Shown: piece after piece, positions 1 to 9,348 of the stretch
How positions within the stretch are numbered: position 1 is the stretch's first letter
Layout: each line of letters opens with the position of its first letter
DNA from: Paraburkholderia solisilvae
Lineage (GTDB): Bacteria; Pseudomonadota; Gammaproteobacteria; Burkholderiales; Burkholderiaceae
Direction of reading: 5' to 3'
Assembly (NCBI RefSeq): GCF_902859875.1
Contig: NZ_CADIKF010000004.1
Coordinates: 1-64,000 of the forward strand
Length of the DNA stretch: 64,000 nucleotides
The notes under the pieces: generated by a model
What the model was told of the DNA's origin: nothing
Seen by the model: the letters and a program-made list of their open reading frames with translations, nothing else
Databases searched by the model: none
Program-made: the position numbers and the translations under genes

Positions 1-2079
1 CGCCGGTGCGCCCGCAGCCAGCGGCGCGAGCGACAGGCGCAGGCCGACCAGCGCGTGCACCGCATCGCGCAGACGGATTTCCGTCGAAAACGTCGGGCGC
101 GGCGCAGGTGGCGCAGCGCTGACGCCCGGCTGCGCGATGCGCGCGAGCGCCGCGTCGATCGCTTCGATCAGCCCGCGCGGCACCGGCTGGCGTCGGCGCC
201 GCGCGACGCATAGCTCGTAATAGGTGCGCACGTTCGTCAGCACGCGGTCGATCTGTGCGCTCATGTCGGCGGCGACGCCGTCGCGGTAATGCCGCAAGTC
301 GAGCGAGTTCGAGGCGACGCGCAGGTCGCGAAAGGTTTCGACCGACGGGTGATGATGCGGGCCCGAGGTCGCGAGACGCGGCAGGATTTGCATCAGCCGG
401 TCGAGCATGCGCGAAAAGAACGTGCGCTCATCGGAGATCGGCTGCAGCGACGCGGAACGCGCGACATCGGCCCACGTTGCGCGAATCAGCCGCTGCGCGA
501 AGTACTCGGCGCCGAACGGGCGCGTGACGCGCGTCCACACGAACGCGAACACGAGACCCGCCAGCACCGCGGAGCTCGTGTTCATGTAATCGAGAAAATT
601 CGCGTCGTACGAATTCGCGAGACTGAGGAATGTCGCGGTGAAGAGCGCGATCACCGACGCGACAAGGCTGTAGCGCTGATCCGCGATCAGCGTGCCGATG
701 CAGAGGAAAGGCAACGCGAAGACCACCACCAGCGTTTCGAAGTTGTGCACTTCGGGCAACACGACGAACAGGTAGAGGCCCGACGCGATGACCGCGACGA
801 ACCCCGACAGGAAGAACCGGAAGATCGCCGGTGCGGGTTCGTCGAGACCCGCGAAGAAGCAGCACGCGACGGTCGCGATAAACACCGCGTTCGCGCCGTC
901 GTGCCATCCGGATGCGATCCACAGGCTGCACGAGACGATCACGAAACACATCGTCGATACCGACGAAAACAGCATGAAGCCGTGGTCGACATACACTTCC
1001 CCGGCATTCACCCGCCAATGGTGATAGCGCGGGCGCCAGCTGCCCTCCTGTGCGTCGATCAGCACGCGCAGCACGCGGCAGTCCTCCCAGATGTCGATCG
1101 CCTGCAGCACGCGCCACAGCGCATTCGAGAGCAGCGCGCCGTCCCACGGCGCAAGCCCGCGCGGCGCATTGACCCGCAGCACGGCGATGCGCGCGCGCAA
1201 GCTGGTCGCTTCAGGGTCGCCGTGGGCCGCTGCGCCTCGCTCGCGGCGCAGCGGCGCGTCGATCCACTTGCAGATGTCCGCGATCAGCGGTTCGAACTGC
1301 GGCACATGCGCGATCGCCGCCGAGCGTCTGAATGCCGCGAGCGGATCGTTCAGCGCCGCGAGCACCGGCAGGAACAACTGCATGCGTTCGCGCAACGAGT
1401 AGGCGCGCGCGACGACGTCGGGGCTCGTGTGATCGTAAGTGAGTTGCGAGAGCTGCACGTCGAGCGCCTTGACGACAGCCGCGAGCCGTTGCTGACGCGG
1501 CAGTTGCACGACATCGCCGCTGCGCGCGGCGAGCGCTTCGCGCGCGAACTGCGCGGCGTCCTGGAACCACGCGTCGGTGCGGTGAATCAGCGTCGGCCCG
1601 AGCCGGCTCGGAAACGCGATCGAGCCGACCACGCTCGCGCAGATGATGCCGAGCAGGATTTCCTCGGTACGCGCGATCGCGACGTTGAAGATCGTCGTCG
1701 GCTCGGTGACCGTCGGCAGCGCGATGAGCGGCAGCGTATAGCCCGCGAGCAGGAATACGTACGAACGCGCGGTGCGATCGGACAGCCCCAGGTAGAGCAT
1801 CGCGCCGACCCACAGCGCGACCATCACGCTGAACAGATAAGGCGACTCGACGAAAGGCGGTACGAGCAGCACGGCCATCGCCGCGGCGATCGCCGTGCCG
1901 ATCGCGCGATACAGCGCCTTCGAACGCGTTGCGCCGACAAACGGGTTCGACACGATGTACACCGACGCCATCGCCCACGACGGACGCTCCAGCGGCACGG
2001 CCAGCGCGATATAGAGCGCGAGCATCGCGGCCACGAAGGTCTTGGCCGAAAACAGCCAGTCGCGCACGGACGGGTTCAT
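1..2079 (-). CDS. FUSC-family membrane transporter (fusaric acid resistance / AaeB-like), C-terminus missing
   Basis: The reading frame starts with MNPSVRDWLF at 2079 and stays open to the first base of the window, giving 693 residues without a stop; the 3' end lies outside. Residues about 10-165 form a block of hydrophobic segments, about 170-355 are a soluble loop rich in Arg and Leu, and about 360-500 form a second hydrophobic block. This duplicated membrane-loop-membrane layout is typical of FUSC/AaeB proteins, which are inner-membrane efflux pumps for aromatic acids or related compounds. Substrate cannot be told from sequence. There is no strong Shine-Dalgarno before the start. The gene is transcribed away from purM and separated from it by a terminator, so it is probably its own unit. 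Confidence 0.85.
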   Translation of the reverse strand, partial: MNPSVRDWLFSAKTFVAAMLALYIALAVPLERPSWAMASVYIVSNPFVGATRSKALYRAIGTAIAAAMAVLLVPPFVESPYLFSVMVALWVGAMLYLGLSDRTARSYVFLLAGYTLPLIALPTVTEPTTIFNVAIARTEEILLGIICASVVGSIAFPSRLGPTLIHRTDAWFQDAAQFAREALAARSGDVVQLPRQQRLAAVVKALDVQLSQLTYDHTSPDVVARAYSLRERMQLFLPVLAALNDPLAAFRRSAAIAHVPQFEPLIADICKWIDAPLRRERGAAAHGDPEATSLRARIAVLRVNAPRGLAPWDGALLSNALWRVLQAIDIWEDCRVLRVLIDAQEGSWRPRYHHWRVNAGEVYVDHGFMLFSSVSTMCFVIVSCSLWIASGWHDGANAVFIATVACCFFAGLDEPAPAIFRFFLSGFVAVIASGLYLFVVLPEVHNFETLVVVFALPFLCIGTLIADQRYSLVASVIALFTATFLSLANSYDANFLDYMNTSSAVLAGLVFAFVWTRVTRPFGAEYFAQRLIRATWADVARSASLQPISDERTFFSRMLDRLMQILPRLATSGPHHHPSVETFRDLRVASNSLDLRHYRDGVAADMSAQIDRVLTNVRTYYELCVARRRRQPVPRGLIEAIDAALARIAQPGVSAAPPAPRPTFSTEIRLRDAVHALVGLRLSLAPLAAGAPA

Positions 2080-2406
2080 GAGGTCGGCGAGTCGTTTTTG
2101 GTTGTCAGGTCGCCGTCAGGTGTCGAGCCCGACGGGTCACGCAAGTCTGTCCTGTCCCGAATCACCGTGCTTCCCGACGCGCACTGCAATTTCAAATTCG
2201 CACGGTTTCTGTTTTAAGTGATGCGTCGATTGCGAACGCCTTTCAGTGCGCGGAACATCCGGCCACGCGACCTTCGGCGCGGCACTGCGCGACGGCTGCG
2301 GGTTGCCGTCCGGCTCGGTGCGTCTCCGTCCGGCTCCGTGCGAATTCGTCAATGGCAGTTTATCGGGCGCGGAATCAACAATAAACGCGCAATAAATGCG
2401 CGCAAT
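2080..2406. other. Intergenic region upstream of the FUSC gene
   Basis: No convincing gene is seen here. The stretch at about 2378-2410 holds three degenerate copies of a CAATAAA-plus-GCGC motif, which makes a short A/T-rich patch. The promoter of the FUSC gene should lie in this region, but I could not identify convincing -35 and -10 boxes. Confidence 0.5.
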
Positions 2407-2434
2407 AAAAAACGGCACGCGCTGGCGTGCCGTT
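2407..2434 (-). terminator. Intrinsic terminator of purM
   Basis: AACGGCACGC at 2411-2420 and GCGTGCCGTT at 2425-2434 form a perfect 10-bp stem with a 4-nt loop. Read on the minus strand the stem is followed by a run of six T (2412-2407). It lies 44 nt after the purM stop codon. Confidence 0.9.
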
Positions 2435-2477
2435 CTTCGCTCCATGCGCGAGGCGCCGATGGCGCCCGTCAATGCGC

Positions 2478-3533
2478 TCAGACTACCACCGTCTGCGCCT
2501 CGCCCGCCTCGCTTTGCCGTACCGTGCCGATCTGCCACACCTGTTCGCCCGCCGCGGACAGCAGACCGATGGCCTGCGGCGCGTCCTGCGCCGCGACGAT
2601 CACCGCCATGCCGATCCCGCAGTTGAACACGCGATGCATCTCGGCATCCGCGACCCCGCCGTGCTTCTGCAGCCACGCGAAGAGCGGCGGCAGCGGCCAT
2701 GCGCGATGATCGAGTTCCGCGGTCAAGCCCTCTTTCAGCACGCGCGGAATGTTCTCGACCAGCCCGCCGCCGGTGATGTGCGCCATGCCCTTCACCGCGA
2801 TCTTTTCCATCAGCGCGAGCAGCGGCTTCACATAGATACGGGTGGGCGCCATCAGCGCCTGCGCGAGTGGACGGCCGTCGAAGTCGGCGTCGAGGTCCGG
2901 CTGCGCGCGCTCGATGATCTTGCGCACCAGCGAGTAGCCGTTCGAATGGATGCCGCTCGAGGCGAGGCCGAGCACGACGTCGCCCGGGGCGATCGTGCTG
3001 CCGTCGATGATCTTGCTCTTTTCGACCGCGCCGACCGCGAAGCCCGCGAGATCGTATTCACCGTCCGGATACATGCCGGGCATTTCGGCGGTTTCGCCGC
3101 CGATCAGCGCGCAGCCCGCCAGTTCGCAGCCGTATGCGATGCCTTTGACAACCGTTGCGGCCGTGCCGACTTCAAGTTTGCCGCACGCGAAATAGTCGAG
3201 GAAAAAAAGCGGCTCCGCGCCCTGCACGAGGATGTCGTTGACGCTCATCGCGACGAGATCCTGGCCGACGGTGTCGTGCGCGTTCAGGTGGAACGCGAGC
3301 TTCAGCTTCGTGCCGACGCCGTCCGTACCCGACACGAGCACCGGCTCGCGATACTTCTTCGGCACCTCGAAGAGCGCACCGAATCCGCCGATGCCGGCCA
3401 GCACGCCATCTCGCAGCGTCTTTTTGGCAAAGGGCTTGATCGCATCGACGAGCGCGTCGCCCGCTTCGATGTCCACGCCGGCGTCACGATACGACAAACC
3501 TTGAGCGTCAGGAGCGGATTTCGGTTGATTCAT
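2478..3533 (-). CDS. purM: Phosphoribosylformylglycinamidine cyclo-ligase (AIR synthetase)
   Basis: PurM converts formylglycinamidine ribonucleotide to aminoimidazole ribonucleotide using ATP, the fifth step of cytoplasmic purine synthesis. The protein has 351 residues, the normal family length. The glycine-rich phosphate-binding segment SGTDGVGTK is at residues 68-76 and the [11 protein letters not shown] signature at 145-155. I chose the start at [10 protein letters not shown] (3533) because an in-frame upstream Met would run through the promoter region and add 41 non-conserved residues. It is monocistronic: divergent from the perM-like permease and closed by a strong terminator. Confidence 0.97.
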   Translation of the reverse strand: MNQPKSAPDAQGLSYRDAGVDIEAGDALVDAIKPFAKKTLRDGVLAGIGGFGALFEVPKKYREPVLVSGTDGVGTKLKLAFHLNAHDTVGQDLVAMSVNDILVQGAEPLFFLDYFACGKLEVGTAATVVKGIAYGCELAGCALIGGETAEMPGMYPDGEYDLAGFAVGAVEKSKIIDGSTIAPGDVVLGLASSGIHSNGYSLVRKIIERAQPDLDADFDGRPLAQALMAPTRIYVKPLLALMEKIAVKGMAHITGGGLVENIPRVLKEGLTAELDHRAWPLPPLFAWLQKHGGVADAEMHRVFNCGIGMAVIVAAQDAPQAIGLLSAAGEQVWQIGTVRQSEAGEAQTVVV

Positions 3534-3553
3534 AAGGAAAGCGCGAGAAGGTC

Positions 3554-3572
3554 GGTAAAATGCGATTTTACC
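3554..3572. promoter_or_regulatory. Perfect 19-nt palindrome with back-to-back -10-like boxes between purM and perM
   Basis: GGTAAAAT at 3554-3561 and ATTTTACC at 3565-3572 are perfect inverted repeats around GCG. Each arm carries a TAAAAT box, one reading toward purM (start 3533) and one toward the permease (start near 3688). The element is placed where a purM -10 box would give a leader of about 26 nt. Good -35 hexamers were not found on either strand, so it may be a divergent promoter, an operator, or both. Confidence 0.5.
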
Positions 3573-3687
3573 TGATGCCGGCTTGCGCACTGGAATTCGC
3601 CCCAGGCATCGGCAGGGAAACTCCGTGGGGGGCCGGCGCACAACGCGGCGCCGCAAGAACGCCGCGAACGACGAGGAAAAGTTTATC

Positions 3688-4764
3688 TTGCAGCAGAACG
3701 CTCCGATTTTTACGCCCTACCAGCGCCGCGCGATGATCTGGTTCGCCATTGCGCTCGCGGTCGGCATTCTCTTGTGGCTGTTGAGCCCGGTGCTCACGCC
3801 GTTTCTGCTCGGCGCGATCCTCGCTTACATTCTTCATCCCGGCGTCGCGTGGCTGACGCGCCGGCGCGTGCCGAAAACCCTCGCCGCGCTGCTGATGATG
3901 CTGTTCTTCACGTTGATGATCACCGGCCTCGTACTGCTCGTGCTGGTCGTCGTGCAGAAGGAAGTGCCGCAGTTGCGCCAGCAGGTGCCGGTGATGTTCT
4001 CGCATCTGCATGCGTGGCTGCAGCCGAAGCTCGACGTGCTCGGCCTTGCCGAATCGCTCGACTTCGCAAGCATTCGCGATCTGGTCACGAACCAGCTCGA
4101 GGGCAGCGCGCAAACGGTCGTCATCTATGCGTGGACCTCGATCCGCACGAGCAGCAACCTGATGCTCGACCTGATCGGCAATCTGGTGATGGTGCCGCTC
4201 GTGCTGTTCTACCTGCTGTACGACTGGAACGCGATGGTCCGCCGCATCAAGCACTTCATTCCGCGCCGCTGGCTCGTGAAAACCATTCAGCTGGCAAGCG
4301 ACATGGACCAGATGCTGTCGCAGTACCTGCGCGGCCAGTTGCTCGTGATGGGCGTGCTCGCGGTTTACTACTCGATCGCGCTGTGGGCCGCGGGCTTCGA
4401 GATCGCGCTGCCGGTGGGCATCTTCACCGGGCTCGCGGTCTTTATTCCGTATATCGGTTTTGCGACCGGCCTCGTGCTCGCGCTCGTCGCCGCGCTGTTG
4501 CAGTTCGGCAGCTGGTATGGCGTCGGTGCGGTGGCGGTGGTCTATGGCGTCGGTCAGATTCTCGAAAGCTTCATTCTGACGCCGCGCCTCGTCGGCGAAC
4601 GCATCGGCCTGCATCCGCTCGCGGTCATCTTCGCGCTGCTCGCGTTCGGCCAGCTGTTCGGCTTCTTCGGCGTGCTGCTCGCGCTGCCGGTGAGCGCGGT
4701 TCTGTCCGTCGCGTGGCGCGAATTGCGGCAAAGCTATCTGTCGAGCACGCTTTACAGGAACTGA
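3688..4764 (+). CDS. AI-2E / PerM-family transporter
   Basis: This is a polytopic inner-membrane protein of the AI-2 exporter-like (PerM, UPF0118) family. Several strongly hydrophobic segments are visible: two near the N-terminus, one around the stretch [18 protein letters not shown], and a cluster in the second half. The central PYIGF and late [10 protein letters not shown] segments are typical of the family. I prefer a TTG start at 3688 because GAGGAAAAG lies 7 nt upstream and the product then begins [14 protein letters not shown]; an in-frame ATG at 3583 would add 35 hydrophilic residues. Substrate is unknown. In Burkholderia this gene sits between purM and hda, as here. Confidence 0.85.
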   Translation: MQQNAPIFTPYQRRAMIWFAIALAVGILLWLLSPVLTPFLLGAILAYILHPGVAWLTRRRVPKTLAALLMMLFFTLMITGLVLLVLVVVQKEVPQLRQQVPVMFSHLHAWLQPKLDVLGLAESLDFASIRDLVTNQLEGSAQTVVIYAWTSIRTSSNLMLDLIGNLVMVPLVLFYLLYDWNAMVRRIKHFIPRRWLVKTIQLASDMDQMLSQYLRGQLLVMGVLAVYYSIALWAAGFEIALPVGIFTGLAVFIPYIGFATGLVLALVAALLQFGSWYGVGAVAVVYGVGQILESFILTPRLVGERIGLHPLAVIFALLAFGQLFGFFGVLLALPVSAVLSVAWRELRQSYLSSTLYRN

Positions 4765-4853
4765 TGCGCGTTTCCGATGCGCGCAAGATGGCGCGCATCG
4801 TCATATACACGGCGGGCCGCGATTGATCGGCCAGCCTCTCAATTTCAACTATC

Positions 4854-5648
4854 GTGCTGCGTCAACTCACGCTCGATCTCGGCACGCCGCCGCCTTCGAC
4901 CTTCGACAACTTCTTCTCCGGCGCGAATGCCGAGCTGGTGACACGCCTGCGCGGGCTCGATGCCGCGCTCGCGGCCGGCCCCGTCGCGGACCGCACGTTC
5001 TACGTGTGGGGCGAGGCCGGCAGCGGCCGCACGCACCTGTTGCAGGCGCTCGCGCACGAAGCGGCGCCCGGCCACGTGCGCTACGCGGGGCCGCATAGCG
5101 GCCTCGACGCATTCGCATTCGACCCGCGCGTCACGCTCTATGCGATCGACGATTGCGACGCGCTGTCCGCCGCGCAGCAGATCGCGCTCTTCAATCTGTT
5201 CAACGAAGTGCGCGCGCATCCGGCGAGCGCGCTCGTCGCGACCGGCAACGCCGCGCCGCTCGGGCTCGCGGTGCGTGAAGACCTGCGCACGCGGCTCGGC
5301 TGGGGTCTCGTGTTCCATCTCGCGCCGCTTGCCGACGAAGGCAAGGCGGCGGCGCTCAAGCAGGCCGCGCACGAGCGCGGCATCGCGCTCGCCGACGACG
5401 TGCCCGCCTATCTGCTCACCCACTTTCGCCGCGACATGCCGAGCCTGATGGCGCTGCTCGACGCGCTCGACCGCTTCTCGCTCGAGCAGAAGCGTGCGGT
5501 GACGCTGCCGCTGTTGCGCGCGATGCTCGCGTCGCCCGGCACGATGCCCGCGCCGCCGTCCGGTGGAAACAACGGCGATGGCGGCGCGGACGCCCCGCTT
5601 GAGCGATCCGATCAGGCCGCTTCAAGTAAAATAGGCCCCCATGACTAA
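4854..5648 (+). CDS. hda: DnaA regulatory inactivator Hda
   Basis: Hda is an AAA+ protein related to DnaA that, bound to the sliding clamp, stimulates ATP hydrolysis by DnaA and so limits re-initiation of replication. The product has 264 residues. QLTLDL at residues 4-9 matches the N-terminal clamp-binding motif, and GEAGSGRTH at 53-61 is the Walker A loop with the Arg in place of Lys that is usual in Hda. YAIDDCDAL around 100 is the Walker B region. The start is GTG (4854). The C-terminal 30 residues are Gly/Pro/Ser-rich and low complexity. The stop overlaps the start of the next gene by 8 nt, implying translational coupling. Confidence 0.92.
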   Translation: MLRQLTLDLGTPPPSTFDNFFSGANAELVTRLRGLDAALAAGPVADRTFYVWGEAGSGRTHLLQALAHEAAPGHVRYAGPHSGLDAFAFDPRVTLYAIDDCDALSAAQQIALFNLFNEVRAHPASALVATGNAAPLGLAVREDLRTRLGWGLVFHLAPLADEGKAAALKQAAHERGIALADDVPAYLLTHFRRDMPSLMALLDALDRFSLEQKRAVTLPLLRAMLASPGTMPAPPSGGNNGDGGADAPLERSDQAASSKIGPHD

Positions 5649-6327
5649 TCTTGCACTTTTCGATCTCGATCACACGCTCATTCCGACCGACAGCGACCAT
5701 GAATGGGGCCGCTTCATGGTGAAACTCGGCATTGTCGATGCTGAAAACTTCACGCGTGAAAACGACCGCTTCTATGCCGACTACAAGGCGGGCAAGCTCG
5801 ACATTCACGCATACCTGGTGGCCATGCTGACGCCGCTCGCAAGGTACTCGCGCGAGCAGTTGAACGCGTGGCACGACCAGTACATGCACGAAGTGATCAA
5901 GCCAGCCATCGTGCCGGCCGCGATGGAGCTGGTGCGCGAGCATCGCGAGGCGGGCGACCTGTGCTGCATGGTCACCGCGACCAACGAGTTCATCACCGCG
6001 CCGATCGCCGAGGTGTTCGGCATCGACAAGCTGATCGCATGCGAAGTCGAAACCGTCGACGGCCATCCGGCATCGGCGTTCACCGGCCGGCCCACCGGCA
6101 CGCCGAGCTACCGCGAAGGCAAGATCGTGCGCACCGAAGCCTGGCTCGCTTCGCTCGGCAAGACGTGGTCGGATTTTGAGCGCAGCTACTTCTACAGCGA
6201 TTCGCATAACGACATTCCGCTACTCGAGAAAGTCACCGACCCGATCGCGACCAACCCGGACGACACGCTGCGCGCGTACGCGCAGACGCACGGCTGGCGA
6301 ATCCTCGAACTATTCCAGACCACGTGA
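5641..6327 (+). CDS. HAD-superfamily hydrolase, subfamily IB (SerB-like phosphatase)
   Basis: A cytoplasmic 228-residue phosphatase of the haloacid dehalogenase superfamily. The nucleophile motif is DLDHT at residues 8-12, a conserved TATNEF segment in the middle forms motif II, and SDSHNDIPLL near residue 188 is motif IV. The fold type is that of phosphoserine phosphatase-like HAD-IB enzymes, but the true substrate is not evident, and it is shorter than a complete SerB with its regulatory domain. It overlaps hda by 8 nt upstream and pcnB by 4 nt downstream, so the three genes form a tightly packed operon. Confidence 0.85.
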   Translation: MTNLALFDLDHTLIPTDSDHEWGRFMVKLGIVDAENFTRENDRFYADYKAGKLDIHAYLVAMLTPLARYSREQLNAWHDQYMHEVIKPAIVPAAMELVREHREAGDLCCMVTATNEFITAPIAEVFGIDKLIACEVETVDGHPASAFTGRPTGTPSYREGKIVRTEAWLASLGKTWSDFERSYFYSDSHNDIPLLEKVTDPIATNPDDTLRAYAQTHGWRILELFQTT

Positions 6328-7976
6328 TCAAAAAACTCATTCGCAAGCTGTTCGGGCAGGAGCGGGAGGCCGACGACGACCTCGCCGCGCACGCGCAGGA
6401 CGACACCGCACCGGCCGCACGCGAGAAAGAAGCGCCGCGCGGCACGCCCGGCGCCGCTCCGTCCTCCGCCACCCGCTCGCGCCGCAAGCCCGCGCGCGCC
6501 GCTGCGCAAGGCGCGCCTGAACCCGACGTGCCGGTCATCATCCCGTCCGACATCCACGGCATCGACGCTTCGCTTATTTCGCGCAATGCGATTCGCGTGA
6601 CCGAAGGCCTGCAGCAAGCGGGCTTTCGCGCTTTCATCGTCGGCGGTGCGGTGCGCGACCTGCTGCTCGGCATCGCGCCGAAAGACTTCGATGTCGCGAC
6701 CGACGCCACGCCCGATCAGGTGCAGCGGCTGTTTCGCCGCGCGCGCATCATCGGCCGGCGCTTTCAGATCGTGCATGTGCAGTTCGGTCAGGAAATCATC
6801 GAAACCTCGACGTTTCGCGCGTTGGTGGATCCGCCGCCAGCCGGCGCCGCGGCAGCCGACTCCGCGCCGGCAGGCGCCGCGCCCGCCGATGGCGCGCCGC
6901 CGCGGCGGCTCAAGCGCGACGAACTCGATCGCCGCACGCACGCGGTCGATGCAAGCGGACGCGTGCTGCGCGACAATGTCTGGGGTGAGCAGCATGAAGA
7001 CGCGACGCGGCGTGACTTCACGATCAACGCGATGTATTACGACCCCGCGACGCAAACCGTGCTCGATTACCACAACGGCATGGCCGACGTGCGCGCGCGT
7101 TTGCTGCGGATGATCGGAGACCCTGCCACGCGTTATCGCGAAGACCCGGTGCGGATGCTGCGCGTCGTGCGCTTCGCGGCAAAGCTCGGCTTCGAAATCG
7201 ACGAGGCCACGCGCGCGCCGGTCACCGCGCTCGCGGACCTGGTCAACAACGTGCCGGCGGCGCGTCTGTTCGACGAGATGCTGAAGCTGCTGCTGTCGGG
7301 CCATGCGCTCGCGTGCCTGCAGCGGTTGCGCCAGGAAGGGCTGCATCATGGCCTGCTGCCGCTGCTCGATGTCGTGCTCGAACAGCCGCACGGCGAACGC
7401 TTCATCACGCTTGCGCTGAACAAGACCGATGCGCGCGTGGTGGCCGGCAAGCCGGTGTCGCCGGGCTTCCTGTTCGCGACGCTGCTGTGGCATGACGTGC
7501 AGCAGCGCTGGCAGCAATACGAAGCGAAGGGTGAATTTCCGGTGCCCGCGCTGCATCGCGCGATGGATGACGTGCTCGACATGCAGACCGAAAAGCTCGC
7601 CATCCACAAGCGCTTTTCGGCCGATATGCGCGAGATCTGGGGGCTGCAGCTGCGGCTCGAGCGTCGTTCCGGCCGCAGCGCGCTGAAGCTGATCGAACAC
7701 CAAAGATTTAGAGCGGGGTATGATTTCCTCCTGCTGCGTTGCGAATCCGGTGAACTGGACGAATCGGTCGCGGCGTGGTGGACAGAATTCATAAACGGAG
7801 ACACTACCGCGCGTGAGACATTGCTCACGCAAGGCGGGAAGGACCGGACGCCCAAAAAACGACGGCGGCGCGGTGGCGCCAGAAACCGCAAGACGGGCGA
7901 CGGAGTGGAGGGCGGCACGCCCGCAGGAAACCGCGAAGTCAAGGATGCGAGCCCGAACGGCACATCCGAAGACTGA
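6324..7976 (+). CDS. pcnB: Poly(A) polymerase I
   Basis: PcnB adds 3' poly(A) tails to RNA and promotes its decay. GGAVRDLL at residues 107-114 and DFDVATD at 121-127 are the nucleotidyltransferase motifs with the metal-binding aspartates. The RNA-binding region of the tRNA-nucleotidyltransferase family follows. Oddities are an N-terminal Ala/Arg/Glu-rich stretch of about 65 residues, an Ala/Pro-rich insertion near residues 172-195 inside the catalytic head, and a basic C-terminal tail (KKRRRRGGARNRK). Extra basic tails are common in beta-proteobacterial PcnB. The GTG start (6324) overlaps the preceding stop as GTGA. A CCA-adding enzyme is the main alternative, but the tail and length (550) favour PcnB. 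Confidence 0.9.
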   Translation: MIKKLIRKLFGQEREADDDLAAHAQDDTAPAAREKEAPRGTPGAAPSSATRSRRKPARAAAQGAPEPDVPVIIPSDIHGIDASLISRNAIRVTEGLQQAGFRAFIVGGAVRDLLLGIAPKDFDVATDATPDQVQRLFRRARIIGRRFQIVHVQFGQEIIETSTFRALVDPPPAGAAAADSAPAGAAPADGAPPRRLKRDELDRRTHAVDASGRVLRDNVWGEQHEDATRRDFTINAMYYDPATQTVLDYHNGMADVRARLLRMIGDPATRYREDPVRMLRVVRFAAKLGFEIDEATRAPVTALADLVNNVPAARLFDEMLKLLLSGHALACLQRLRQEGLHHGLLPLLDVVLEQPHGERFITLALNKTDARVVAGKPVSPGFLFATLLWHDVQQRWQQYEAKGEFPVPALHRAMDDVLDMQTEKLAIHKRFSADMREIWGLQLRLERRSGRSALKLIEHQRFRAGYDFLLLRCESGELDESVAAWWTEFINGDTTARETLLTQGGKDRTPKKRRRRGGARNRKTGDGVEGGTPAGNREVKDASPNGTSED

Positions 7977-8024
7977 CAAGGTTCCGGCGGAAGCCGTCGA
8001 ACGTATGTCGTAGGAAGTGATGCC

Positions 8025-8615
8025 ATGACGGTTGCCTATCTGGGCCTCGGCGCGAATCTCGGGGATGCGCGCCAGACCCTGAAAGACGCGGTGGTGTGCC
8101 TCGCACAGCAGCACGCGATCACCGTGCTCGCGAAGTCCAGCCTGTATCGCACTGCCCCCATCGACGCGGGCGGCGATGATTTTTTCAACCTCGTCGTGAA
8201 GCTCGAGACGGCGTTGCCGGTACGGCATCTGCTCGCGCTTTGCCACAAGATCGAACATCACTTCGGGCGTGAGCGGCCGTTTCGCAATGCGCCGCGCACG
8301 CTCGACATCGATATCCTGCTGTTCGGCGAGCATTGCATCGACGAACCGGACCTGACCGTCCCGCATCCGCGGCTCACCGGGCGCGCGTTCGCGCTCGCGC
8401 CGCTCGTCGAAATCGAGCCGTCGCTGATCATTCCGCAGCACGGCCGCGCGCAGGATTTTCTCGACGCGGTCGCGTCGCAGCGTATCGAGAAAATGAAGGC
8501 GGCATGCGTGTGTCCGGTGCTCAGCGCACTGAGCGGCAACCCGGGCGGGAGCCAAAGCGGCGAAAAAGACGCCGGCGCGAGCGGTAAGCCCGCCGGCAAG
8601 GGCGGCTGTTCATGA
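8025..8615 (+). CDS. folK: 2-amino-4-hydroxy-6-hydroxymethyldihydropteridine pyrophosphokinase (HPPK)
   Basis: FolK transfers pyrophosphate from ATP to the pterin alcohol, preparing it for condensation with p-aminobenzoate in folate synthesis. The N-terminus reads MTVAYLGLGANLGD and the HPPK signature RTLDIDILLFG is at residues 91-101, followed by PHPRLTGRAFALAPL. The enzyme core ends near residue 160. The last 35 residues are Gly/Ser/Lys-rich and look disordered. GGAAG-like Shine-Dalgarno precedes the ATG, and the stop overlaps the next start by 4 nt. Confidence 0.95.
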   Translation: MTVAYLGLGANLGDARQTLKDAVVCLAQQHAITVLAKSSLYRTAPIDAGGDDFFNLVVKLETALPVRHLLALCHKIEHHFGRERPFRNAPRTLDIDILLFGEHCIDEPDLTVPHPRLTGRAFALAPLVEIEPSLIIPQHGRAQDFLDAVASQRIEKMKAACVCPVLSALSGNPGGSQSGEKDAGASGKPAGKGGCS

Positions 8616-9301
8616 CCCTGTCGTCGCTGATGCCGCTCACCGTGACCGCGCCGGCCATGCACGCGCCCTATGCGTATCTGGCCATCGAAGGGCCGATCGG
8701 CGTCGGCAAGACCTCGCTTGCGACACGGCTCGCCGAGCGCTGGTCGATGCAGATGCTGTTCGAACGCCCGCAAGACAATCCGTTTCTCGAGCGCTTCTAT
8801 CGCGACACCGCGCGCTATGCGTTATCGACGCAGTTGAGCTTTGCGCTGCAACGCACGCAGCAGGTGCAGGACATCGCCGCGCTGCACGCAGCCGGCACGC
8901 CGCTCATCACCGATTTCATCACGCAGAAGAACGACATCTTCGCGCGCCTCACGCTGAAGGACGACGAGTGGCAGCTGTATCGCGCGCTTGCGACGCGGCT
9001 CGAAGCGAATGGCCCCGCGCCGGATCTCGTCGTGTACCTGCAGGCAAGCCCCGAAGTGCTGTTCTCGCGCATCCAGAAACGCGCGGTGCCGATGGAACTG
9101 CAAATTTCGGATGCCTATCTGCGTGCGCTGTGCGACGCGTATAACCAGTTCTTCTATCACTACGACCGCACACCGGTGCTGACGGTCAACGCCGAGCATC
9201 TGAACCCGCTCGACTCCGATGCCGATCTCGCGTTACTCGCCGAACGCATCGGGACGATGCGCGGCCGCAAGGAATTCTTCGTCAAGGGCACCTCGCTGTA
9301 G
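8612..9301 (+). CDS. Deoxynucleoside kinase family protein (deoxyguanosine/deoxyadenosine kinase-like)
   Basis: A 229-residue cytoplasmic kinase with the P-loop GPIGVGKTS at residues 27-35 and an [13 protein letters not shown] segment that matches the substrate-binding region of deoxynucleoside kinases. [19 protein letters not shown] stretch near 135 carries the conserved strand and the Arg before the LID. It probably phosphorylates salvaged purine deoxynucleosides, but base specificity is not readable. The first 15 residues are not conserved-looking, so Met16 ([12 protein letters not shown]) is a possible start. The ATGA overlap with folK supports the start given. Confidence 0.85.
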   Translation: MTLSSLMPLTVTAPAMHAPYAYLAIEGPIGVGKTSLATRLAERWSMQMLFERPQDNPFLERFYRDTARYALSTQLSFALQRTQQVQDIAALHAAGTPLITDFITQKNDIFARLTLKDDEWQLYRALATRLEANGPAPDLVVYLQASPEVLFSRIQKRAVPMELQISDAYLRALCDAYNQFFYHYDRTPVLTVNAEHLNPLDSDADLALLAERIGTMRGRKEFFVKGTSL

Positions 9302-9348
9302 CGCGCGACGGCCTTTGCCTGTGTCTTGCCCCTTTCAACGGATTGCCC

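Noticed and set aside
289..2217. A 642-codon open frame on the plus strand opposite the FUSC gene, rich in Arg and His.
   Set aside because: It is an antisense shadow caused by high GC at third codon positions; the minus-strand frame has clear membrane segments and family features.
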